Assembly (NCBI RefSeq): GCF_014651615.1
Contig: NZ_BMXF01000005.1
Span: forward strand, 124,001-188,000
DNA length: 64,000 nucleotides
DNA from: Persicitalea jodogahamensis
Lineage (GTDB): Bacteria > Bacteroidota > Bacteroidia > Cytophagales > Spirosomataceae
Direction: 5' to 3'
Shown here: one piece after another, positions 42,421 to 49,984 of the stretch
Position numbering within the stretch: position 1 is the stretch's first letter
Layout: each line of letters starts with the position of its first letter
The notes under the pieces: generated by a model
What the model was told of the DNA's origin: nothing
Seen by the model: only the letters and a program-made list of their open reading frames with translations
Database searches by the model: none
Translations under genes and position numbers: made by a program

Positions 42421-45400
42421 CTATTTGTCACCAGAATCCAGTACGGCTTCCACGCCCATCACTACCATCAGACTGCCGAGCGGATGTTCGGGGTTGACAA
42501 ATACCAGGTAGACATCGTGCGGCTTGTTGTCGGAAGGAGCGGGTAGTTTGACGGGAATCGTCAGTGGCGAGGGAGCAAAGCCCACCGCATCCGACGCTTC
42601 CAGGAACGTCGATTCACCGATCAGTTTTCCGGTGGGGCTATCCAGGCGCAATTCCACCTTGCCACCGTTGGCGTTGAGCTGCGCCTTGGGAGCAGCCGCG
42701 AGCAGTCGCAATTCGGAGACGCCCGTCAGGTCCAGGTTTTTGATTTCGGCGAAGGCCCCGGATTTGGCGGGAATCATCAGATTATTACCTCCAAACGACA
42801 TCTTGTTGATGTTATCGTAGGTATCGAAGCCGTGCACATCCATTTTGGCATTTCTCAACACTAGGGTCTGCTCCGACCGCAGCGAGGGCAGTCCATTGGC
42901 ACCTTTGTCTTCGTAAGACGCCCGCACGATAAATACGCCCTTTCCCTTGTCGCCTTCGGGTACGCTGGCGGTGTAGTTTCCTTCGGTTCCAAGGGCATTG
43001 GCAGAAGCAGCCTCACCGGATACGCTGAGAATGTACTTTACCATGTCGGCGGCATCGGCGGTCGAAAGCTGCGGGTGGGCCGCCATGGCGGTTTCGCCCC
43101 AGACGCCCCCGCCTCCGGCGATCACTTTCTTCGTCAGGCGTTCCAGCGCGCCGGCATCGCCCTTGTACTTCTTGGACACGTCGGCGTAAGCCGGACCGAT
43201 GGATTTCTTCGCCACGTTGTGACAAGCCATGCAATCACTGGCTTCGATGAGTTTTTTGCCGCTGGCAAACAGCGCACTGGCGTCAGCCGAGCGGTGTCCC
43301 TGCGCAATGGCCACCTTGTCGTAGCCCTCCGGCAGGTAGTCGATCGTGACCGCCACCCGCTCCGGGTCGATTCCTTTGCCTAATGTACCGTCTTCCTTAT
43401 CCTTCACTTTCACCTCGTAGGGGAAAGGCTTGTTCGGTACATAAAACGACTTATTACTGCCGGGCAACTCTACCGTCAGAACCGGGGGTTCGTTGCCGAC
43501 CGAGATATCCATGGATTGCGATGAGACGCCTCCTTTGCCGTCGTCCACGGTCAGATCGGCTTTGTACATTCCCTGTTTTGTGAGCGTCAAATTGGCTTCG
43601 GGCGTAGTTACGACCTTGGAAAAGCCATTTTTGGAGGTAATCTTCCAGACGTATTTCAGGGCGTCCCCATCGGCATCGACGGTACCCTGGGCGGTGAGTT
43701 TCAGTGCCAGCGGAGCCGAACCGCCCAGTTTGTTGGCAGCCATCTGAAGCTGCGGCTTGCGGTTGCCGCCGTTGTACTCGATGCGGATCAGGCGGGCGTC
43801 GTCGTTGGCCGAGAACCAGCCCGAACCGTATTCAAGCATATACAGGTCACCGTTCGCCGCAAACTCCATGTCCATCGGATTACTGAACTTATAGCTCGGC
43901 ATGAAACGCTCCATCGCCCGATAGTTGCCTTCCTCGTCCATCGTCACGGACATAATCCAGCCGCGCATCCAGTCGTAGGTCAGGATTTTTCCGTCGTAGT
44001 ACTTTGGGAAAGCCCGGTCAGCCGATTTGAAATCCTCGGCGTAGTACATCGGTCCCGCCATGGCGTTCCGTCCGCCCGCGCCCACCAGCGGAAACTTGGG
44101 AGAACCGTCGTAGGGATACCAGATGAAGGCTTTCTGCGCCGGGGGAAGTACTTTCAGGCCCGTATTATTGGGAGAGGTATTACTCGGGGCGTTCACGTCC
44201 CACTTTTCGCCGGATTTCCCGGCGGCGAAGTCATACTTATTGTAGGCTTTATTGTCGCCCACAAAGTGTGGCCAGCCAAAGTTACCCGCTTTGCGGGCCT
44301 GCCCCACCTCGTCGTGGCCAGCCGGGCCGCGGTTGGGATCGGGTTTGGCGGCATCGGGGCCAACTTCGCCCCAATAGACGAAGCCCGTCTTCTGATCGAC
44401 CGAAATACGGAAAGGGTTCCGGTGGCCCATGGTGTATATCTCCGGGCGGGTCAGTGGGGTGCCTTTGGTGAAAAGATTGCCCTCAGGAATCGTATAAGTA
44501 CCATCGGGCTGAGGTTTGATGCGGATGATTTTGCCGCGCAGGTCGTTGGTGTTGGCAGACGATTTCTGGGCATCCCAGGCCGAGCGGCCTTCGCGCTCAT
44601 CACTGGGGCTGTATCCGTCGGAGCCATGCGGGTTGGTATTGTCGCCCGTAGAGAGGTACAGGTTCCCGGCCCGGTCCCAGGCAATGGAGCCGCCCGTGTG
44701 GCAGCACTCCTCGCGTTGGGTCGGAACGTCCAGCAGTACTTTTTTAGAATCCATTACCAGCTCATCCCCTTTCAGTTCAAATCGGGCCAGTATATTTTTG
44801 GGCTCTTCGGGAATTGAATAGTAGAGGTAAATCCAGTGGTTTTGGGCGAAGTTGGGATCTTTGTTCAGGCCCAAAAGACCGTCCTCGCCCATGGATTCTT
44901 TACCTTCCTTGCTCACATACCTGGTGCTCACGGGAATGGTAGCAATGGTTTTGAGTTCTTTCGTCGTAGTGTTGTAGATCCGCACTTCCCCTTTGCGCTG
45001 AATAAACAGGATGCGCCCGTCGCCCAGGACGCTGAGTTCCATCGGCTCGTCCAGTTTCTCTTCCAGAATGACTTTGGAAAAGCGGTTCTCTTCGGGCCGC
45101 GATTTGGTATAATCCAGTGGCTTGGGTGTGTCGCCGCCGGCAGCGTAGTGGATGCCCGCCCACAGGTGGTTCAGGAACAACGGTTCTACAAAGGTCTCAT
45201 CCGTGTGGCCCATCGCCGTATAAAACGAGCGGCCCCCGTCAAACTCCTGGTACCAGCTCATGGGGTGGAAATCGGGGTTGCTGCCGCCGATATAGCTCTT
45301 TTCGTCGATGGTCAGGACGACGTTAATCTTCGGCGAAATATTCTTGAAGCTGTAAAACTCATCGGCGCGTTCAAACGTATCGGGCATTCCCTGGGTAGCC

Positions 45401-45873
45401 CAGTGATTCTTTTTGGTAACGGTATATTTCCCTTTCTGTACGTTACTCGGGGTTGAGGGGTGATCCTGAAACCAGGCCCCTGCCAGTTGCCCGTACCAGG
45501 GCCAATCGTACTCGGTGTCGGTAGCGGCATGGATGCCGACGTACCCGCCGCCAGCCTGGATGTACCTCTCAAAGGCTACCTGCTGCTCGTTGTTCAGCAC
45601 GTCGCCCGTCGTACTGAGAAACACCACCGTACCGTACTTTTTCAGATTATCCTCTGTAAACTGGGCCGCGTCTTCCGTGAAATTCACGCCGAAGCCTTTT
45701 TCGGTTGCCATTTTAGCCAGGGCTTTTTTGCCCGCTTCAATGGACTGATGCCGGAATGCCTCTGTCTTACTGAAAACCAAGACGTTTGTTTTGGGTTTTT
45801 GGGCCAGTGCAGCATGCAGTAGCATCCATGACCCAATCAGGAGAAAGCTGATTTTGAAAAAGTTAAGGTTCAT
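42421..45873 (-). CDS. ThuA / PQQ-type sugar dehydrogenase / PKD / cytochrome c fusion
   Basis: The 1150-residue secreted protein is a chain of domains: signal peptide (to ALAQ), ThuA-like glutamine-amidotransferase fold (about 28-245, VLVFSKTEAFRHQSIEAGKKAL), a glucose/sorbosone-dehydrogenase-like propeller (about 270-690, EEKLDEPMELSVLGDGRILFIQ), a PKD domain (about 715-800), a haem c module with CMACH at 881-885, and a C-terminal CBM6-type beta-sandwich (about 1000-1145). ThuA proteins are linked to disaccharide catabolism through 3-keto sugars. The whole suggests a periplasmic or surface sugar oxidase. Its promoter (-7 box TACATTTG, minus strand 45912-45905) adjoins a long palindrome shared with the divergent NUDIX-type regulator gene, its likely controller. 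Confidence 0.88.
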   Translation of the reverse strand: MNLNFFKISFLLIGSWMLLHAALAQKPKTNVLVFSKTEAFRHQSIEAGKKALAKMATEKGFGVNFTEDAAQFTEDNLKKYGTVVFLSTTGDVLNNEQQVAFERYIQAGGGYVGIHAATDTEYDWPWYGQLAGAWFQDHPSTPSNVQKGKYTVTKKNHWATQGMPDTFERADEFYSFKNISPKINVVLTIDEKSYIGGSNPDFHPMSWYQEFDGGRSFYTAMGHTDETFVEPLFLNHLWAGIHYAAGGDTPKPLDYTKSRPEENRFSKVILEEKLDEPMELSVLGDGRILFIQRKGEVRIYNTTTKELKTIATIPVSTRYVSKEGKESMGEDGLLGLNKDPNFAQNHWIYLYYSIPEEPKNILARFELKGDELVMDSKKVLLDVPTQREECCHTGGSIAWDRAGNLYLSTGDNTNPHGSDGYSPSDEREGRSAWDAQKSSANTNDLRGKIIRIKPQPDGTYTIPEGNLFTKGTPLTRPEIYTMGHRNPFRISVDQKTGFVYWGEVGPDAAKPDPNRGPAGHDEVGQARKAGNFGWPHFVGDNKAYNKYDFAAGKSGEKWDVNAPSNTSPNNTGLKVLPPAQKAFIWYPYDGSPKFPLVGAGGRNAMAGPMYYAEDFKSADRAFPKYYDGKILTYDWMRGWIMSVTMDEEGNYRAMERFMPSYKFSNPMDMEFAANGDLYMLEYGSGWFSANDDARLIRIEYNGGNRKPQLQMAANKLGGSAPLALKLTAQGTVDADGDALKYVWKITSKNGFSKVVTTPEANLTLTKQGMYKADLTVDDGKGGVSSQSMDISVGNEPPVLTVELPGSNKSFYVPNKPFPYEVKVKDKEDGTLGKGIDPERVAVTIDYLPEGYDKVAIAQGHRSADASALFASGKKLIEASDCMACHNVAKKSIGPAYADVSKKYKGDAGALERLTKKVIAGGGGVWGETAMAAHPQLSTADAADMVKYILSVSGEAASANALGTEGNYTASVPEGDKGKGVFIVRASYEDKGANGLPSLRSEQTLVLRNAKMDVHGFDTYDNINKMSFGGNNLMIPAKSGAFAEIKNLDLTGVSELRLLAAAPKAQLNANGGKVELRLDSPTGKLIGESTFLEASDAVGFAPSPLTIPVKLPAPSDNKPHDVYLVFVNPEHPLGSLMVVMGVEAVLDSGDK

Positions 45874-45904
45874 ACTTTATAGGATTTTCAGGTTTGATTG
45901 CTGA

Positions 45905-45912
45905 CAAATGTA
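45905..45912 (-). promoter_or_regulatory. -7 box of the ThuA fusion gene
   Basis: On the minus strand this reads TACATTTG, an exact TAnnTTTG, 31 bp before the ATG at 45873. The operator palindrome begins 3 bp upstream and covers where the -33 element should be. Confidence 0.6.
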
Positions 45913-45914
45913 GG

Positions 45915-45957
45915 TGAAAATATTTATTGTCTAAATAGTAGACAATAAATATTTTCA
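45915..45957. promoter_or_regulatory. Long palindromic operator with ATTGTC-N9-GACAAT core (copy 2)
   Basis: The arms 45915-45933 and 45939-45957 are exact inverse complements over 19 bp with a 5-bp centre. The inner core ATTGTC (45926-45931) N9 GACAAT (45941-45946) is the same, with the same spacing, as the site at 35768-35790. It separates the divergent ThuA fusion and NUDIX-type regulator genes. A near-consensus -7 box for the regulator (AATCTTTG, 45963-45970, one mismatch) lies on its other side. Confidence 0.72.
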
Positions 45958-46105
45958 AATTCAATCTTTGCAGAATTCTAAATTCTTTAGACCTGTATTC
46001 ACCAAAAGTCAGGGAAATGGTTTCCCAGTGAAGCTACCTCACGACTGTGGAGCCGAAGAAATCTTACCTTTGAACCCTGCCTGCCAACCGGAAAAGTATA
46101 AGACT

Positions 46106-46840
46106 ATGTATTCACACAGTGAACAAGACTATATCCCGCAGCTTTCGATTGACTGCGTCATATTTGGCTACCAGGAAACCCAACTCAAAGTACTGGTTCC
46201 CAAACTGGATTTCCGGGGCGACTTTTGGGCGCTGCCCGCTGGATTCATTTTGCAGGACGAGGATATAGACCTGGCGGCCCGCCGCATTCTGGAAGTGCGG
46301 ACCGGCATCAAGGATATCTACCTGGATCAGTTTCGGGTGTTCGGCGGCACCGGGCGCAGCAACCGGCCCTTTTTGGAGCGAATGATGTCGCTCAATGAGG
46401 GTAAATTGGGAAGTAAGATGTTAAACCGGAAGGAGTTTGAATGGGTCACCCGACGCTTTGTTTCGATTGGGTATTACGCTCTGGTAGATATCAATAAGGT
46501 GGTGCCCCAAAAAAACGACATGGATGAATCCATTGACTGGTACCCGATCAAGGATTTACCACCGATGATCATGGACCACCATGAAATCGTGGAGAAAGCG
46601 CTGGAAACGCTCCGACTGAACCTCGACCAGAAATTGATTGCCTTCAACCTGCTCCCGGAAACCTTCACCATGCGGGAATTACAGGAACTATATGAGTCCA
46701 TTTTTGACAAGCCTTTTGCCCGCAACAATTTCCAGAAAAAAATCCTGAACTTGAACGTACTGGAACGCCTGGAAAAGAAATTCACGGGGGCGGCTAACAA
46801 AGCTCCCTACCTGTATCGCTTTTTAAATGCAAAAGGCTAG
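46106..46840 (+). CDS. NUDIX-domain transcriptional regulator (NrtR/AraR-like), copy 2
   Basis: The 244-residue protein has a NUDIX fold (about residues 10-150; LPAGFILQDEDIDLAARRILEVRTGI, without the REXXEE catalytic glutamates) and a C-terminal winged helix (about 170-244, TMRELQELYESIFDKPFARNNF) ending FTGAANKAPYLYRFL. An upstream in-frame ATG at 45968 lies inside the promoter region and is rejected in favour of MYSHSEQDYIP at 46106. It is divergent from the ThuA fusion gene across a 43-bp palindrome and probably represses both. A C-terminal fragment of a close relative lies at 58862-58972, on the far side of the fructan locus. Confidence 0.87.
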   Translation: MYSHSEQDYIPQLSIDCVIFGYQETQLKVLVPKLDFRGDFWALPAGFILQDEDIDLAARRILEVRTGIKDIYLDQFRVFGGTGRSNRPFLERMMSLNEGKLGSKMLNRKEFEWVTRRFVSIGYYALVDINKVVPQKNDMDESIDWYPIKDLPPMIMDHHEIVEKALETLRLNLDQKLIAFNLLPETFTMRELQELYESIFDKPFARNNFQKKILNLNVLERLEKKFTGAANKAPYLYRFLNAKG

Positions 46841-46980
46841 GATCAGAAATTGGATTTAGTAATGGCAGCATCACACACTTTCTGTGAGAAGTAGTCGACC
46901 GTCGCTCTGCCATCCCACTTTTAGCGTAGAATCAGCGACGACGCCCCTTTTATCAACAGCCAGCGTATGGGGTCTGGTAA

Positions 46981-47002
46981 CTGTAGTGCATATGTACTAC
47001 AG
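46981..47002. promoter_or_regulatory. Inverted repeat upstream of the fructan sensor gene
   Basis: CTGTAGT (46981-46987) and ACTACAG (46996-47002) are exact inverse complements with an 8-bp centre, 48 bp before the sensor ATG. No consensus -7 box is evident nearby. It may be a regulator site. Confidence 0.4.
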
Positions 47003-47050
47003 CTCCGGAAGGTTAGGATTGAATAGGATGTGCGATTTGAGAACATAGTC

Positions 47051-49750
47051 ATGAAAAGCATTACGGTGCTCTTGCTTGCGGTATTGTTGCTTTTTTCCTG
47101 CCAACAGCAGCAGGAGAGGCAGTATGTGATTGGTTTCTCGCAATGCCTTGACAACGATGAGTGGCGCAGAACCATGATCAGAGAGATGGAACGCGAACTG
47201 TCTTTCCATCCCAATGTGAGCATGATCACAAAGAGTGCCGGGGGAAACAGCACGATTCAAATTGCCCAGATTCAGGAATTGATGGATCAGAAAGTCGATC
47301 TCCTGATCGTTTCTCCGCTGGAAGCCCAGCCCCCAACCCCCATCATTGAAAAAGCCCTCGACCAGGGCTTTCCCATAGTTGTAGTCGATCGGCGGACTGC
47401 TTCGCAGAAATACACGGCGTTTGTGGGAGCGGAAAATCTGCTGGTAGGCCAGAACGCCGGTATATACGCCAACGTGCTTCTGAATGGTCAGGGAACGATC
47501 CTGGAAGTGGGGGAAGGAGCTGACACTTCGCCTTCTCTGGACCGGCATCGTGGATTTGTGGAAGTACTTCAGAAGTACCCAGGACTGGTACTGGAGGAAT
47601 CTCTGATCAGGGATTGGACACCGCAGGAGTACGAAGAAGAAATCAGAAACTACCTTAGTCAGCACCGTGACATCGACCTTGTTTTTGCCCAAAACGACCG
47701 TATGGCCCTACAGGTTTTCGAAATCTGTGAAGAACTGGGTCTGGAAAAAAGCATCGAAATTATCGGCGTTGATGGTCTTTATGGTGAAAACGAGGGGCTC
47801 GATCTGGTGGATAAAGGGGTACTGGCAGCCACAGTCCTATACCCTACCGGCGGCGAAGAAGCCATTGAGGTGGCGATGGATATCCTGAACAACCGCCCCT
47901 ATCAAAAGGAGAACCTGCTTTTTACCACGATTGTCAACGGCGACAACGTCAGGATTTTGAAGCAACAGGCCTCAAAATTGATCGACCAGCAGGCCAATAT
48001 CAACCGGCAGTCGGCGCGGCTGGCCGATCTGAATGAAACCTATTCATTACAGAAAAACGCCCTTTACGTTACCATCCTGCTTTTGTTGCTGGTTCTGATT
48101 TTTGGATCCGTACTTTTTTACTTATTACGGGAAAAGCAGCGATCCAATAAAGTGCTCGCGGTGCAGAATGTAGCGATTCGGGAACAAAAAGAGGAAATAG
48201 AACGCGTATCCCAGCAAGCCCGGCAAGCGACCGAGGAGAAAATAAGGTTCTATTCATATATGTCGCATGAGTTCAAGACACCACTGAGCCTGATACTGAC
48301 ACCGACCGAAGATTTGCTTGACCGTAAAGCCTTCGACAGGCGCGAGGTAATACCCGTCCTGACCCTGATCAGGAAAAATGCCAACCGCTTGCTCCGGCTG
48401 GTAGAGCAAATACTGGATCTGCGTCGGATCGATGCGGGGAAAATGGAACTGGCCGCAGAAACTTATGATTTGGTGGAGTTCACACGGGATATCGTCCAGG
48501 ATTTCAAAATGAAAGCCCAAAAGAGCCGGATTGACCTGCAATTTGTTTCGCCCCTCACCGAACTACCCTACACCTTCGATGCCGAAAAGCTGGATAAAGT
48601 ACTTTTCAACCTCCTCTCGAATGCCTTCAAATACACGCCCGACGGCGGGTTGATTCATGTTTCGCTGTTGCTGGCCAATAACGAGGTCGAAATAAAGGTC
48701 GTTGACAATGGGGAGGGAATGACTAAAAAAGACAGGGAACAGGTCTTTGAAATATTTTACCGCGCTCAGCAAAACACCTCCCTCGGCTCGGGGCTGGGGT
48801 TGGCGCTTTCGCGTGAATTTGTGCAGTTGCACGATGGGGAAATTTATGTCGTTTCCGAAAAAGGAAAAGGTACTACGTTCACGGTCGTTTTGCCCCACAG
48901 GAGTGTGGTGCCTTCAACCGGGAAAAGTGAATTGCCTCATTTTCTCCGTCACTCGCCCGAAGAATTCGGCACACCGAACCAGTACAATGATTCTCAGGAT
49001 AACGGTGAAGGAGCTTCGCTGATTATCGTCGAAGACAACCCCGATCTTCTGCAATTCCTGGAAAACAAGTTTTCTGTCAACTACCAGGTCCGCATTGCTC
49101 ATTCGGCGGAAGATGGCTGGGAGGCTATTCTTCAAACGATCCCCGACCTGATCATCAGCGATGTGACCCTTGGGGGAGAAGACGGGTTCTCTTTGACGCA
49201 AAAAATCAAGAAGGATTTTCGCACTTCTCACATCCCGGTAATCCTGCTGACGGCAAAGGGCGGAATAGAGAGCCAGATAGAAGGCACCCGGGCCGGAGCC
49301 GACGCATACCTTTCCAAGCCCTTCAACCAGAAACTGCTGGAACAGAAAGTGCGGACGCTGCTGGACAACCGCAACCTGATGAGACGACGATTTTCCAATG
49401 AGATCACCGACCTGGATCAGGTGCCTACGGACGAAAGGAAGTTTTTGCTCGACTTTGAACTACTCATCGAAAAGCATTTGAAAAGCCCGGCTCTTTCGGT
49501 GGAAACGCTGAGTCAGGAGATGGGTATGTCGCGGACGCAACTCTACCGGAAAATTACCGCCCTGACCAATAAGAATGTCAACGAATACATTGGTGAATTC
49601 AAAATCAAGAAAGCCCAACAACTCCTGACCGACCCTCTCCTTAACATCGCCGAGGTCGCCTACGCACTCGGATTCAGCACGCCCAACTACTTCTCAACTT
49701 TCTTCAAGCAGAAAACGGGTAAGACGCCCTCAGAATGGCGCAATAATTAG
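47051..49750 (+). CDS. Hybrid two-component sensor/regulator (HTCS) with periplasmic sugar-binding domain
   Basis: The 899-residue protein joins a whole signalling chain. A lipoprotein-like or uncleaved leader is followed by a periplasmic-binding fold of the ribose/LacI type (about 20-310: VIGFSQCLDNDEWRRTM, VVDRRTASQKYTAFVGAEN, DLVFAQNDRMALQ). Then come a membrane segment (about 335-360), a histidine kinase with His406 in SHEFKTPL and an ATPase with GSGLGLALS, a receiver with Asp704 (IISDVTLGGEDG), and an AraC-type DNA-binding end (MGMSRTQLYRKI, FSTPNYFSTFFKQKTGKTP). The architecture is that of the fructose-sensing HTCS of Bacteroides fructan loci, and the genes downstream fit. MKSITVL at 47051 is taken as start because it opens the leader. 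Confidence 0.93.
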   Translation: MKSITVLLLAVLLLFSCQQQQERQYVIGFSQCLDNDEWRRTMIREMERELSFHPNVSMITKSAGGNSTIQIAQIQELMDQKVDLLIVSPLEAQPPTPIIEKALDQGFPIVVVDRRTASQKYTAFVGAENLLVGQNAGIYANVLLNGQGTILEVGEGADTSPSLDRHRGFVEVLQKYPGLVLEESLIRDWTPQEYEEEIRNYLSQHRDIDLVFAQNDRMALQVFEICEELGLEKSIEIIGVDGLYGENEGLDLVDKGVLAATVLYPTGGEEAIEVAMDILNNRPYQKENLLFTTIVNGDNVRILKQQASKLIDQQANINRQSARLADLNETYSLQKNALYVTILLLLLVLIFGSVLFYLLREKQRSNKVLAVQNVAIREQKEEIERVSQQARQATEEKIRFYSYMSHEFKTPLSLILTPTEDLLDRKAFDRREVIPVLTLIRKNANRLLRLVEQILDLRRIDAGKMELAAETYDLVEFTRDIVQDFKMKAQKSRIDLQFVSPLTELPYTFDAEKLDKVLFNLLSNAFKYTPDGGLIHVSLLLANNEVEIKVVDNGEGMTKKDREQVFEIFYRAQQNTSLGSGLGLALSREFVQLHDGEIYVVSEKGKGTTFTVVLPHRSVVPSTGKSELPHFLRHSPEEFGTPNQYNDSQDNGEGASLIIVEDNPDLLQFLENKFSVNYQVRIAHSAEDGWEAILQTIPDLIISDVTLGGEDGFSLTQKIKKDFRTSHIPVILLTAKGGIESQIEGTRAGADAYLSKPFNQKLLEQKVRTLLDNRNLMRRRFSNEITDLDQVPTDERKFLLDFELLIEKHLKSPALSVETLSQEMGMSRTQLYRKITALTNKNVNEYIGEFKIKKAQQLLTDPLLNIAEVAYALGFSTPNYFSTFFKQKTGKTPSEWRNN

Positions 49751-49752
49751 GG

Positions 49753-49786
49753 TATCAATTTTATACTTTCTGTAACAAAATTGATA
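49753..49786. promoter_or_regulatory. Inverted repeat between sensor gene and fructan susC
   Basis: TATCAATTTT (49753-49762) and AAAATTGATA (49777-49786) are exact inverse complements with a 14-bp centre, two bases after the sensor stop. The stem is AT-only apart from one pair and has no T-run after it, so it may be a binding site for the sensor's own AraC domain rather than a terminator. The rest of the gap to 49984 holds near-consensus -7 words (CAACTTTG and TGTATTTG around 49845-49860). Confidence 0.45.
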
Positions 49787-49984
49787 GTCGCCCTTATTTA
49801 GGCATCACAACATCCTGATATTCAGAACTATATACATTGTATCAACTTTGTATGTATTTGGCTGATTCGTGCACTTCCTTTCCTGGAATATACTCCAATT
49901 TTGATGTACCGTCGCTTCCGGAAACTTCCTCCCGGGGAGCGGCCATACCGGATGTATTCCTTTCATAATTAAATAATAAACACG

